Shown: positions 17,701 through 25,164 of the stretch, piece after piece
Layout: each line of letters begins with the position of its first letter
How positions within the stretch are numbered: the stretch's first letter is position 1
From: Lentisphaerota bacterium
GTDB taxonomy: Bacteria > Verrucomicrobiota > Kiritimatiellia > RFP12 > UBA1067
Direction of reading: 5' to 3'
Length of the DNA: 32,237 nt
Assembly (NCBI GenBank): GCA_015061665.1
Contig: SUWC01000035.1
Coordinates: 1-32,237, forward strand
The notes under the pieces: model-generated
The model's database searches: none
What the model saw: only the letters and a program-made list of their open reading frames with translations
Told to the model about the DNA's origin: nothing
Translations under genes and position numbers: made by a program

Positions 17701-18509
17701 ACTGCGTCAATTAGGATGGGGTTTTTACCGCAGAGACGCGGAGTCGCAGAGGTCGTTGATTCCATATTTTCTTTGCGCCCAATATCCGTCACGACGAAAT
17801 CCCACGGTCCTTCGACAACTTCTCCTTTGTCATCCTTGATGACATACGTGAACGAGCCCTCCTGCGGGCATGGGTATTCAAAGCGGACAGGCGTTTCGCT
17901 GACGGCAAGCGCCTGCGACCAGACTGGGGAATCCTTGCCCGCAGGTCGCACCTCCATCGAAAATTCTCCGCGTCTCTGCGCCTCTGCGTTAAGACCACCG
18001 GCGCATCCGGCGACTACGAGCGGCTCGCCCATGACGCGCGCCATTGAATCGGGGTCGCGGCCCTCCATCCAGAAACCGACTTCGCCTCCCGACAGTCTCG
18101 ACGCACCCGCGCGGACGCCCGGCGTTTTGTCGTTGCCGCGCATGCTGGCCTCCATTGTGTCGATCATGGGAATAGAATCGCCTTGGATGCGCAGGTCGAA
18201 GACGTGACTTCCGCTCTCCAGCCACCGAAAACGGCGGATGCGCCCTTCGGAATCGACCTTCGCGTCGTTGTCCACACTGCCGCGCGTAAACACAATCTGA
18301 ACACCATCGAGAAATGCCTTGACGGGACGTTTTCCGCTTCCAGGCAAAATGTCGATCGCATACAGCCCCGGTACCGCGACGTTGAAGTCCCAAGTGCGGT
18401 AGCCATGCGCAACATGGCGCGCATCCTCGTAAAGGAACTCGCGGTCGAAGTCCGCGCCTATGGAAACGCCGCAAAGCGCGAGCGTGAAAAATAAAGACAC
18501 TGTTTTCAT
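14739..18509 (-). CDS. Very large secreted putative glycosidase with C-terminal beta-sandwich
   Basis: From the ATG at 18509 (MKTVSLFFTLALCGVSIGA) the product has 1256 residues and a clear signal peptide of a different type from its neighbours. N-terminal beta-rich regions (about 20-450) precede a central alpha/beta region with barrel-like phrases such as FVVNESWNRIEDG and IEPWFWGEDTGFDDF. I cannot assign a family. The last 150 residues (K-W-R-V-A-G-P-F-G-G to the end) form a carbohydrate-binding-like sandwich with K-I-W-I-N-G and an L-K-K-G-V-N turn, similar to the end of the fucosidase in this window. Three repeat-derived inserts are read in frame: LNAEAQRRGEF, TSATPRLCGKNP and GNPVNPVNLAKKTL. 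The TTG five codons upstream is a weaker start. Confidence 0.68.
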   Translation of the reverse strand: MKTVSLFFTLALCGVSIGADFDREFLYEDARHVAHGYRTWDFNVAVPGLYAIDILPGSGKRPVKAFLDGVQIVFTRGSVDNDAKVDSEGRIRRFRWLESGSHVFDLRIQGDSIPMIDTMEASMRGNDKTPGVRAGASRLSGGEVGFWMEGRDPDSMARVMGEPLVVAGCAGGLNAEAQRRGEFSMEVRPAGKDSPVWSQALAVSETPVRFEYPCPQEGSFTYVIKDDKGEVVEGPWDFVVTDIGRKENMESTTSATPRLCGKNPILIDAVDCTEPAGGAHHFREGGKSEIVETPDGAYRLCGPQGVHKNYYTAAGKNKSGEWKPAGKDAPGAFGHYAFDWFGYTLKVENPGKTHVLSVRVPNDLRRVTFVAAFDRRVMRCAIWAILSGCGPAAGAWSELKIPVWPNEDAIDVMVCNTSGMSKGKDMGVSLKSRRGAASTISLYECPGGLPPLEDPACGWSLSRGLGWDGEQINIGPNERTTPPLPDDSAKRTWEKQKANARHEWSDLKTTWDRAFEVEAWRGGTVVAYPVLSYGMQAYQGYAQLMIKPLRDIYAGEAKDSARDPFDRDVFALMLQCAERRGVALAADFMVNGMVQIGQEWATAVSQRYGFGGDTTGMYLSEKADGAPRSFLNGTLLPNPAHPAARSNQVEFCREFGRRYGRYRSFGGIRHRFWKGWPGSIEPWFWGEDTGFDDFTVGEFCKATGIALESVGTNEMAFAARKRRIREDHGTEWNAWRSEVCRSLQKEMLAALREGAPQARFFVVNESWNRIEDGSGLDRDVFMGERGLGFDSDNVYLFGPRLELNALDPHFFGPFFIHRKTIHPFSLCCDNSSLCAPYNLEPAAQALASNRLDIIWSGGHWSLPPLDEALREFTRVFRAIPYRADWRRCGGANAPVAVWWAKDGDDVLFWAVNRTDTNRRIVLNFDHDPSSLVDSVTGNPVNPVNLAKKTLREIYLTPFMPGYFRAKGAGTLLSFDAPMGEAEKTAVLREWAHLKSIARQAGDSREFVAGGGEEYCPGAGAFSRRDISLSYAEAVEPVAEAARSGDIFRLKAELADFRENHSWWYKKFGWPEGIRPAPQEDVDVRLPRPVRKWRVAGPFGGEMIDMKRNGLTRREYDRTFSPETGKIDFAAEYDGAGGEHVKWREVTLGEGERVVDMAATTPCNFKGETCVSYLAATVKSPSNRSVTIHWTNDWYGKIWINGREVVGKMEGAAGKYESRRTWLKKGVNTILVRTMAGTGSVWYCGVAFDDDGTLEYE
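15664..15702 (-). repeat. In-frame GTTAATCCTG/GTAAATCTTG repeat in the 1256-residue enzyme
   Basis: The coding strand reads GGCAATCCTGTTAATCCTGT and then GTAAATCTTGCC, translated as G-N-P-V-N-P-V-N-L-A. The unit is a 9-mer of about AATCCTGTT. The AT-rich stretch interrupts GC-rich coding sequence. Confidence 0.7.
17721..17760 (-). repeat. In-frame CTCTGCG/GTCTCTGCGG repeat (copy 1)
   Basis: The coding strand contains CCTCTGCGACTCCGCGTCTC followed by TGCGG, read as T-S-A-T-P-R-L-C-G. It is the same repeat family as 17965-17998 but in the opposite orientation relative to the gene. Confidence 0.7.
17965..17998 (-). repeat. In-frame CGCAGAG repeat (copy 2)
   Basis: The coding strand reads AACGCAGAGGCGCAGAGACG and then CGGAG, translated as N-A-E-A-Q-R-R-G-E. 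Units of GCAGAG(A/G)CG repeat. It is inverted relative to copy 1, so the family can be read in either direction without a stop. Confidence 0.72.
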
Positions 18510-18544
18510 AGTCGTTTCTTTCAACTTTTCAACCTTTCAACTTC
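18510..18544 (-). repeat. GTTGAAAGGTTGAAAAG repeat filling the gap before the 1256-residue enzyme gene
   Basis: Tandem TTGAAAGG/TTGAAAAG units (18516-18544) occupy nearly the whole space between the GH20-like stop and the next ATG. They also supply the only purine-rich stretch that could bind the ribosome. They are the same family as 6455-6492. Confidence 0.65.
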
Positions 18545-20530
18545 TTATTCGCCCATTCCAAGGACGACTTCCGATTTCACGCGGCGTTCGGGATGCAGAA
18601 ACGCACCGATGCCGTCGGGGTTGCCGAAGACGGCCTCGGAGAAGTCGTCGCGAAGCAGGTTTCCCGGCTTCGCGACTTCGCCCTTCGCGGAGACGAGACG
18701 CACAGGCCGCGCAACGGCGTCACGTCCCTCTACGAGGACATACCGCAGCGACGCCTCACCGCTGCCGTCGTATTCGACTTTGACCTCGGTCGGCATCTCC
18801 GCCGACGAGAATGTCGCGAAGCGCGAAAACGCCGCCCATTCCCCGTCGCCGGGCTTCCAGCCGCCCTTCGCGAGTTCCCGCCATTCCCCGGAGAACCTGC
18901 CGCTGACAGTCCACGACGGCCGCCCGTAGAAGTCGACGAGCGTAAGGCAAAGTTCGAGCCTCTTTTCGTCCGCAGCGGCTACGCCCGGATTAGTGCCAAG
19001 GATTGCGTCGATTCCGCCAATGGAGTCATCCAGCAAGGTCGCACATCTGTCCTTTTTGCCCTGCCGCCACTTTGCGGACTGAACAATGCGGCGTTCACGG
19101 ATTGCCGCAAGACGCCTCCGCACTTCCTTCAACATTGCGACCGCTTCATCGACATCCTCCTGCGTCCGCCGCGGATCAGTCAAAAGTCCAGAGCAGCGCA
19201 CGAAGGATTCGTGCGCAAGGCCAGTCTCTCCGCGCAAGACGATATCGTCCAGAAGCGCGCGTTCGCACAGGGGGTCGTCATCGACCTCGCCGGAGCCAGG
19301 CTTCAGCGCCGACGCCTTCAAGAGCTCGACCGCGAGGGCGTCCGCCGTGGCGCGGACGCCGCGCCGCAGACAGGTAACGCGGGCGAACGATTCCGGCACG
19401 GCGCGCGGCGGGGCGCTTTCGAGGATTTCCGCAGCTGCAAGCACCTCCGCCTGTGTCAAGGACGGAAACACGCGACGCACCGCCTCCTCGAAGGCGTCGT
19501 GCAGCTGCCACCTGGACGGCTCCTCGTCCATGAGGACTCTCGCAAGGATGCGCGGGAGGCTTCCTCCGTGGTGGCTGAACATCAACTCCTCCCACTGCGT
19601 GACGAGAAAGCCAACGGATTTGTGCCGCCGGTCGTAGTTGGCCAACGTCCGCATATTTTCCGAACTGAACCAGCATGCGGTCATGGCGTCGAAACCAAGC
19701 CGACCATAGAGCGAAAGCCAATCCGTGCGTTCGTGGCCGTGGAAGTTGAAGCGCGGCCCCAGCGTGGAAATGTTGCGCCCGTAGTTCCATTGGACCATGA
19801 CAATGTCGCGGGGAATCTTTTCGATTGCGCCGCGGTGGAAGCCGAGGAAGTCGTCCCACATCATCATCCGCTTGCCGTTCCTGCGGCAGACGGAATCGGT
19901 CCATCCGACAAACGAGGCGAAAAGCGAATCGCCACCGTCCGAGGCGGCAAGCGGGGCGCAGCGCGCGCAGCGACCCATGTTCCATGCCTCGTCAAAACCG
20001 ACGTGGAAATACGGCCCGGGGAAGATTTCGCAGAGTTCGGCGACATGGCGCTCGAGGAAGTCGCGCGTCGCGGGATTTGAAAGGCAGAAAGTCTGCGGCT
20101 TCGCGTCGGGATCGGGATATCCGTCTGACCTCTCCTCGCAGAAGGCGTCATGCTTTCCGTCCGCGAAGAACTGGTCGGCATGCCCGAGCAACGAAACGGC
20201 GGGGACGAGCGCAATGCCAAGTTCGTCAGCGCGCTTCGCCCATGCCCGCATCTCATCTGGCGAATAGCCTTCCCCTTCCTGCATCGAGAATACCGATGTC
20301 GAGGCCCTGCCCTTAAGGTACAGCACGACCGTGTTCACGCCGTAAGACGAGACGCGCTCCATCCACCGCGAGACGAACTCTGGCGTCTCCGGCTGTTTCG
20401 CAAGATCGAGCAGTGCGGCGCGGATGCGACCCCCGCAAGGCGAGAAATCCCTCACTGACGGAGGAACACGATCCATTGCGTCCGCCGAAACGCTCAAGAC
20501 GCCGGCAAGCAGCGCGATAGCAAGTTTCAT
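18545..20530 (-). CDS. Secreted GH20-like beta-N-acetylhexosaminidase
   Basis: The 661-residue protein has a signal peptide (MKLAIALLAGVLSVSADA). A barrel follows in which Y-F-H-V-G-F-D-E-A supplies the GH20 catalytic Asp-Glu pair as Asp180 and Glu181. The preceding G-I-A-L-V-P-A-V-S-L-L-G-H and the later D-D-F-L-G-F also fit GH20 barrels. GH20 enzymes release terminal N-acetylhexosamine by substrate-assisted catalysis. The usual N-terminal GH20b domain is short or missing, so this belongs to a divergent, barrel-first branch, and the substrate may differ. The C-terminal 300 residues are helical and then beta-rich and are unassigned. AAAGGG precedes the ATG, 11 nt after the stop of the beta-helix gene, so the two are probably co-transcribed. 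Confidence 0.76.
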   Translation of the reverse strand: MKLAIALLAGVLSVSADAMDRVPPSVRDFSPCGGRIRAALLDLAKQPETPEFVSRWMERVSSYGVNTVVLYLKGRASTSVFSMQEGEGYSPDEMRAWAKRADELGIALVPAVSLLGHADQFFADGKHDAFCEERSDGYPDPDAKPQTFCLSNPATRDFLERHVAELCEIFPGPYFHVGFDEAWNMGRCARCAPLAASDGGDSLFASFVGWTDSVCRRNGKRMMMWDDFLGFHRGAIEKIPRDIVMVQWNYGRNISTLGPRFNFHGHERTDWLSLYGRLGFDAMTACWFSSENMRTLANYDRRHKSVGFLVTQWEELMFSHHGGSLPRILARVLMDEEPSRWQLHDAFEEAVRRVFPSLTQAEVLAAAEILESAPPRAVPESFARVTCLRRGVRATADALAVELLKASALKPGSGEVDDDPLCERALLDDIVLRGETGLAHESFVRCSGLLTDPRRTQEDVDEAVAMLKEVRRRLAAIRERRIVQSAKWRQGKKDRCATLLDDSIGGIDAILGTNPGVAAADEKRLELCLTLVDFYGRPSWTVSGRFSGEWRELAKGGWKPGDGEWAAFSRFATFSSAEMPTEVKVEYDGSGEASLRYVLVEGRDAVARPVRLVSAKGEVAKPGNLLRDDFSEAVFGNPDGIGAFLHPERRVKSEVVLGMGE

Positions 20531-20541
20531 TGTCTGGCCCT

Positions 20542-22497
20542 TTACCTAACGAAGATCATCAGTCCGGCGTTTGACGCAAAGAACTCGTAGCAGCCGATAT
20601 CGACGATGGCCGCGTCGTCCACCTTGTCATCGGGGTTGATGCGAAGGTTTTTCCCGCCAAGGTCAACGGCCGTCGCCGTCATCCAGTCGCGGTTCACGCC
20701 CGCGTTGCGCAGAATGCTTCCCTTTGACGGCATCAGGTCACCCGCCGCATAGTCGGCAAAGAGGTCTGCTGTTGTTAGGGATGTATTGACAATGTTGCCG
20801 TTCGCGCCATCAGCAAGCAGCGCGTAGGTTGACGTGGCGTTTTCGAAGCAGTTGGTGCAGCCATTGCGGATAACCCCCTTCTTGCTACTGTTTGCAGGGC
20901 ATGGCAAGTTCCTCGTCTCGTCACCGACCTTGTTGTCGAGAAAGGCGCAATTCACTATCGCCCAGCCATCTATTGAATCTGTCATGGCGCCAATTCCTCC
21001 CGCTTGGTATCCATTCGTCGCCGTTCGGCATGTGTTCCCCGCGAACGTGCAGCTTTCCACAACGGTCGGATACGCCGTCTTGCTGTCCCGAAAAAGCGCC
21101 GATGCCCGCCCCGACGCGCTTTCGTTTATGTTCGTGAGAAACAGGCAGTTCCGCACAAGGGTGTTGACGCCGGACATTCCAAGCATAGCGCCGAGATCCC
21201 CGGCATAGGAGTCCATCGTATGGTTCCCCTCGAAACGGCAGTTGATGGCGGAGCTATTGGCGTTGAGTTCCGCACAGCAGTAGTCGCCGCCGGAGATGTT
21301 GCGGAAGAAGGTGCAGCGCTCCATCGTCAAAACACGAGCGTAGAGAACGTATCCACCGCCTGCCGTGTTCCCCTCAAACTCGCAGTCGTAGGCAAATATC
21401 GTACGGAGCGAGGATGTGTTGCTCGTGTAGTGAGCCGCGACGGCCCCTTGTCCGGAGGAAACGTTAGCACGGAACGTGCAGTTGGAAAAGGTAAAAACGG
21501 GAGTGCTGCTCGAATTGCTCAGGCCCGACGCAACCACGCCACCATGCGCAGCAGAGTTGGCGGTAAAGGAGCATCCAACAAAGTCGTATGGTGTCCCCAC
21601 GTCATTTGCGACAATCCATACGCCGCCGTCCTCGCCCTCCGTTGCGGAGTTGCGGGCGAAGGTGCAACCTATGGCGAAGACGCCGCCGCCGGACCCCGCA
21701 CGTGCCAGATTATCCTTGAACACGCATTTCTCCAGAACCACGCGGCGCGATCCGTCTGTGGCATTGTTGCGACCGCGAAGGGCGACGGAGTTGCAGCGGC
21801 GGAACTCGCAATTCCGGAACGTAACGTTGCCGACCGAACAATCCGCCACGACGCCGCCGGCATACCCCCCCGAACAGTCCTCAAACACGCAGTGATCGAC
21901 AGTATCGCCAGAAGCGGCGTAAAGCGCCCCGCCACTCTGGTATAACCTGGCACTGGTGCTGGTGTTCGAGTTCGTGCAGGCACGGAACACAAGGTTCGTG
22001 AAGAGGTTGTTGCCGGCTGTGGTAATCGGGACGGGGGTACTCTCGTTCGAGCCGACCAATATGCCCGAAGCGGAAGTGTAGCTGGTATTTCGGATTGTGA
22101 AGTTCGCGAAGGTGAGTCCTGTCGCCCCCTTCACGACAAAGGCGCGGCACGAGCCCTGTCCGTCGATCACCACATCCGCCGCCGTATCGCCGTCGCCTAC
22201 GAAAGAAAGGTCGTTCTTCGTGACAGTCGTTCCGCTTGCGAGCGCATAAACGCCCGGTGCGATGTGAATCGTGTCGCCATCCGATGCCAGAGCATGCGCC
22301 TTTGAGATGGTTGCGACTGGGGCAGCCTCGCTTCCGGCTGCGGTATCTACGCCGTTAGTGGCGACGTACCAGTCTGTCGCCTGTGCGCCGAGCGCGGCGA
22401 AGAGCGCGACAGTCGCGGCAAATGCGGCGCGGCGTGACGGAATGCAAGCAGCAGCACAGTGCACTATTCTGCCGATTTTCATCTTGTTGACCCACAT
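20542..22497 (-). CDS. Secreted right-handed parallel beta-helix protein
   Basis: The 651-residue product has a long signal peptide ending near A-L-G-A-Q-A-T-D. WYVATNGVDTAAGSEAAPVA and D-G-D-T-I-H-I-A-P-G-V-Y come next, the standard entry of DUF1565-type beta-helices. Repeated coils of the form N-C-x-F-x-x-N-x-A/S run to about residue 600, and the end reads V-D-I-G-C-Y-E. Such proteins include polysaccharide lyases and large surface adhesins; I see no catalytic motif that decides. I use the ATG at 22497 with GGAGG six nt upstream. The longer frame would start at a GTG at 22533 without a ribosome-binding site. It is the first gene of the main unit, and its promoter lies at 22562-22591. Confidence 0.8.
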   Translation of the reverse strand: MWVNKMKIGRIVHCAAACIPSRRAAFAATVALFAALGAQATDWYVATNGVDTAAGSEAAPVATISKAHALASDGDTIHIAPGVYALASGTTVTKNDLSFVGDGDTAADVVIDGQGSCRAFVVKGATGLTFANFTIRNTSYTSASGILVGSNESTPVPITTAGNNLFTNLVFRACTNSNTSTSARLYQSGGALYAASGDTVDHCVFEDCSGGYAGGVVADCSVGNVTFRNCEFRRCNSVALRGRNNATDGSRRVVLEKCVFKDNLARAGSGGGVFAIGCTFARNSATEGEDGGVWIVANDVGTPYDFVGCSFTANSAAHGGVVASGLSNSSSTPVFTFSNCTFRANVSSGQGAVAAHYTSNTSSLRTIFAYDCEFEGNTAGGGYVLYARVLTMERCTFFRNISGGDYCCAELNANSSAINCRFEGNHTMDSYAGDLGAMLGMSGVNTLVRNCLFLTNINESASGRASALFRDSKTAYPTVVESCTFAGNTCRTATNGYQAGGIGAMTDSIDGWAIVNCAFLDNKVGDETRNLPCPANSSKKGVIRNGCTNCFENATSTYALLADGANGNIVNTSLTTADLFADYAAGDLMPSKGSILRNAGVNRDWMTATAVDLGGKNLRINPDDKVDDAAIVDIGCYEFFASNAGLMIFVR

Positions 22498-22532
22498 ATC
22501 ATACCTCCATTTTTGTGCAAAACTACATTTCA

Positions 22533-22550
22533 CCCTGCAACCAAGCAGGG
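22533..22550 (-). other. Stem-loop in the 5' UTR of the beta-helix operon
   Basis: CCCTGC and GCAGGG form a 6-bp stem with a 6-nt loop. It would lie just inside the transcript from the 22562 promoter, about 35 nt before the start codon. The function is unknown; mRNA stability or regulation is possible. Confidence 0.45.
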
Positions 22551-22561
22551 CTTTTGCGCAA

Positions 22562-22608
22562 ATTATACCCGATTTTCCCCTCTCCCGACAACCATCCTAA
22601 AGTATGGT
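22562..22608 (-). promoter_or_regulatory. Promoter of the glycan operon with upstream CCATACTTTAGGATGG element
   Basis: The -10 box is TATAAT (22562-22567) and the -35 box TTGTCG (22586-22591), 18 bp apart. Directly against the -35 box lies CCATACTTTAGGATGG. The same layout, with CCGTACTTTCGGATGA, TTGTGC and TATAAT, is found before the fucosidase gene, so the element is a candidate activator site shared by both units. Confidence 0.55.
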
Positions 22609-22613
22609 GTCGG
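22573..22613. repeat. Dispersed repeat copy R1 (second module only)
   Basis: The stretch of about 41 bp (TTTTCCCCTCTCCCGACAAC and then CATCCTAAAGTATGGTG) recurs almost unchanged at 23431-23472 and 23821-23858. In this copy it overlaps the operon promoter. Confidence 0.75.
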
Positions 22614-22679
22614 GGATTTTATTCTTTTCTTTGTTTTGCCCGCTCCGCGGCAACCGGCTAAGGAGAAAGGACGGACGAA

Positions 22680-23087
22680 TTATTGTGGATCAATAACCGT
22701 CAGATTGGAAAAATAATCTCGGTAAAATCCCTTGTCTCTCGTCAACAAGCAGTCCGCGCACTCCATCGCGTGGGCTCCTACAAGGAAATCCGCCACCACC
22801 CTTCTTGGCGGTACAGGCTTTCTACGCTTCGCCTCTCTCCATAATTCCGATGCCAATGTTGCAGCCCTTTTAGTCATTGGCGAAAACTGGAGGCCGAGCG
22901 TTTCCATTGCATCTGCAAATTGGCCCATGTCGTCAAAGGCTGCACCTGTCTCAGACCAAACCACATCACATACGATGACATCCCCCGACATGAGCGCGCG
23001 CGACAACGCGACGAATGAAGCCTGACGATATTGTGAATCGTCAAGAAATACATCAAGCAGAATGTTCGTGTCGACTGCAGTTACCAT
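22680..23087 (-). CDS. PIN-domain ribonuclease toxin (VapC family)
   Basis: The 135-residue protein opens with A-V-D-T-N-I-L-L-D and keeps the acidic PIN-domain set: Asp6, Glu46, Asp100 (in V-V-A-D-F-L-V) and Asp118 (in L-L-T-R-D-K-G-F). VapC toxins are Mg-dependent RNases that often cut tRNA or rRNA and are held inactive by the partner antitoxin. The ATG overlaps the end of the antitoxin gene by 7 nt, the usual coupling in VapBC pairs. The pair stands between two copies of a dispersed repeat (22573-22613 and 23371-23472). Confidence 0.85.
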   Translation of the reverse strand: MVTAVDTNILLDVFLDDSQYRQASFVALSRALMSGDVIVCDVVWSETGAAFDDMGQFADAMETLGLQFSPMTKRAATLASELWREAKRRKPVPPRRVVADFLVGAHAMECADCLLTRDKGFYRDYFSNLTVIDPQ

Positions 23088-23308
23088 TGATCATACCCTC
23101 GAAGTTCGCTCACGACATCATCTGTTCGCCTGTCAGTCTTTATGCAGCCAACAAATTGAGAAAGACGGTTTGCCCTACCGGCATGCAAACGGCTTAGTTC
23201 GCGTTTCAAGTAATCGAACAGTATCCGTTCAAGAGTTGTACCCTGAATGGTTGCATACCCTTCCGCATCTTTCGCCATCGCCGGCGGCAAATCTACAGTT
23301 ATGCTCAT
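23081..23308 (-). CDS. VapB-like antitoxin
   Basis: This 75-residue protein (start M-S-I-T-V-D-L-P-P-A-M) has a short N-terminal beta strand and a helix-turn-helix-like stretch (L-E-R-I-L-F-D-Y-L-K-R-E-L) that fits a ribbon-helix-helix antitoxin. The basic C-terminal tail would wrap the toxin. I use the ATG at 23308, which has AAAGGAG eight nt upstream; the longer frame begins at a GTG inside the likely leader. A TATAAT box at 23333-23338 preceded by TG gives an extended -10 promoter. Antitoxin-toxin order and overlap support autoregulation, as known for VapB families. Confidence 0.78.
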   Translation of the reverse strand: MSITVDLPPAMAKDAEGYATIQGTTLERILFDYLKRELSRLHAGRANRLSQFVGCIKTDRRTDDVVSELRGYDQW

Positions 23309-23332
23309 TCCAAATACTCCTTTCTGTCGCAC

Positions 23333-23341
23333 ATTATACCA
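23333..23341 (-). promoter_or_regulatory. Extended -10 promoter of the vapBC-type operon
   Basis: The coding strand reads TGGTATAAT, an extended -10 box, about 25 nt before the antitoxin ATG. No good -35 box is seen. Confidence 0.55.
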
Positions 23342-23370
23342 TATTCACTCGCCCGCGTGTTGGCAGACCA

Positions 23371-23472
23371 GACTTATCACAAAACATGAGCCATTTTAAG
23401 TCGTTATCCGCAAAAATGAGCCCGTACCGAATTTCCCCTCTCCCGACAACCATCCTAAAGTATGGTGTCGGC
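23371..23472. repeat. Dispersed repeat copy R2 (both modules)
   Basis: Module 1 (23371-23422) starts GACTTATCACAAAACATGAG and has ATGAGCC twice, 30 bp apart. Module 2 (23431-23472) holds the CATCCTAAAGTATGGTG motif. Module 1 recurs at 23775-23825 and 25301-25354, module 2 at 22573-22613 and 23821-23858. Confidence 0.8.
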
Positions 23473-23774
23473 AATCGCCGCCGCAGCCCGTTACTTTAGC
23501 CACGGATCCGCCCGAGTGTTTCTCCCTTCAGCTACCGCGCACTTGTGAAGCGCTGCAACCTGCTGCGCGGTGCCTCTGGACGAGAAAGACACAGCAATCC
23601 ACCTGCCTTTTGCAGCTTTGACTTCTACGGTTTAAAACTCGCAATGAAACCGTCTAAGTTTCATTACAAGATCTTTGAGTTGCATTCCCTGCATAACAAA
23701 ACTCCATTTCGCAAGTTTTGGTTGTCTTATACCATGTTTTACCCATGGAACGCAACCGTTTTGCGACAACCACC
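23473..23774. other. Gene-free structured segment between repeats R2 and R3
   Basis: I see no credible gene here. Two perfect inverted repeats stand out. AATGAAAC and GTTTCATT enclose a 7-nt loop (about 23642-23664). TGGTTGTC (23719-23726) and GACAACCA (23765-23772) enclose a second hairpin, CCATG/CATGG. The segment is less GC-rich than the surroundings and may specify a small RNA or be the remains of a mobile element. Confidence 0.4.
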
Positions 23775-23864
23775 CATGAGCCATTTTAAGTCGTTATCCG
23801 CGAAAAATGAGCCCATACCGATTTCCCCCTCTCCCGGCAACCATCCTAAAGTATGGGGTGCGGG
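23775..23864. repeat. Dispersed repeat copy R3 (both modules)
   Basis: It contains CATGAGCCATTTTAAGTCGT, the second ATGAGCC, and ACCATCCTAAAGTATGGGGT, a close match to R2 with few changes. It ends just past the stop of the DUF4143-type ATPase gene. Confidence 0.78.
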
Positions 23865-23871
23865 AGGGAAT

Positions 23872-25155
23872 CTATGGCTTGAGCGCGGACAACGGACATA
23901 CGATTACGCCGTCTTTCTTTCTCCTGTACACAACCTCGCCGACAGCCGTAAGAACCATCTTGAAAGACGGTACCTTCATCTTCGCGGTATCGACTATCTT
24001 GGCCAGTCCGTTCAATGTCGCCGCCCCCTCCTCGATCAAGGTATCCCCACCCAGCTTTATCTCGACAAGGCCATATGTCCCGTTTCTGAGATGGACGATA
24101 GCATCGCATTCGAGTCCGTTTTTGTCGAGGTAGTGGCTGACAGTGCCATAGGACGACTCTGCATATACCCGCAAATCGCGAACAGCCATCACCTCGAACA
24201 GTCTGCCGAAGGAACGCAGGTCGTTCATGAGATCTCCGGGGCCTAAACCCAAAGCAGCCGACGCTATTGACGGATCTGTGAAGTAGCGAGTATCTGAAGT
24301 CCGTACAACCGCCTTTGACAGCAAGTTTGGACACCAAGCCGGCATGTCTTCCACGACAAATATCTTCTTCAAGGCGTTGACATAGGAATATATGGTATCC
24401 TCGTCCAGTCCTCTTGTATCATGCTCCTTCATGTCCAGCCGTATTGCAGACAAGTTGGACTGCGTACCTTGAAGCCTCGCGTATGATCGCATCAACCGCA
24501 TGACACGTTCAGGATCGCGGGGAATCTTGTCGACACGCGATATGTCGGCGTTGACAACTGCATCGTAGTAGTCAAATGACCTCATAAGGGCGATTCTCTC
24601 GCGCTGACCAATCGCCTGAGGCCAGCCACCTCTGCACACGAGAAAGGCGATCCGCTGCAAATCAAGCAGCTTGCATTCGCCCTCAACGAGCGCATCGCCG
24701 CGCAAAAGCGCAGACAGAGATACGCTTCCGCACGAGTCGCCAGACTCCCACAATGTCATAGGGCGCATCGTCATGCGTGAAATTCGCCCAGTGCCGGAAT
24801 GCGATATTTCCGATGTGTCAGGAGGAACAGACGATCCCGTGAGGATGAAATGTCCAAACCCTGCCCTATGGTCAACCTGAAAACGAACTGCATCCCAAAA
24901 ACGCGGAAATTCCTGCCACTCGTCAATAAGCCTCGGTGAATCACCCTCCAGCAGTTGCTTTACATTGATCTCTGCCAACTGAATGTTCCTCTTCTTCGAG
25001 TCGGGATCTCCCATGTAAAGGACACTTTTTGCAACCTGCTCGCATGTTGTGGTCTTGCCACACCATTTCGCTCCTTCAACCAAAACCGCGCCAGCACCTT
25101 CAAGCCTGTCAGCAAGAAGATCATCAGCAATTCGTTTGCAGTATTTTTCTGTCAT
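23872..25155 (-). CDS. DUF4143-family AAA ATPase
   Basis: The 427-residue protein has the AAA_14/DUF4143 layout. Walker A is G-A-K-W-C-G-K-T (about 28-35), L-I-D-E-W-Q-E-F-P is the Walker B region, and H-F-I-L-T-G-S-S is the sensor strand. The C-terminal half includes L-E-C-D-A-I-V-H and G-L-V-E-I-K, a PD-(D/E)XK-like core. The family is common in gut bacteria and archaea; its role is not established. The ATG at 25155 lies nine nt after a TATACT -10 box with TTGTGC 17 bp further up, and no Shine-Dalgarno sequence is seen. Three 23-bp tandem repeats abut the -35 box. Dispersed repeat copies stand at both sides, which suggests acquisition as a module. Confidence 0.82.
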   Translation of the reverse strand: MTEKYCKRIADDLLADRLEGAGAVLVEGAKWCGKTTTCEQVAKSVLYMGDPDSKKRNIQLAEINVKQLLEGDSPRLIDEWQEFPRFWDAVRFQVDHRAGFGHFILTGSSVPPDTSEISHSGTGRISRMTMRPMTLWESGDSCGSVSLSALLRGDALVEGECKLLDLQRIAFLVCRGGWPQAIGQRERIALMRSFDYYDAVVNADISRVDKIPRDPERVMRLMRSYARLQGTQSNLSAIRLDMKEHDTRGLDEDTIYSYVNALKKIFVVEDMPAWCPNLLSKAVVRTSDTRYFTDPSIASAALGLGPGDLMNDLRSFGRLFEVMAVRDLRVYAESSYGTVSHYLDKNGLECDAIVHLRNGTYGLVEIKLGGDTLIEEGAATLNGLAKIVDTAKMKVPSFKMVLTAVGEVVYRRKKDGVIVCPLSALKP

Positions 25156-25164
25156 TTGGTGAGC

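Noticed and set aside
18593-20080. Open frame of 495 codons on the + strand
   Set aside because: It is antisense to the GH20-like gene, which has a signal peptide and catalytic motif; the + strand product is low-complexity and Arg-rich.
23545-24246. Open frame of 233 codons on the + strand
   Set aside because: It runs through a dispersed repeat and then antisense through the ATPase gene, with no recognisable domain.
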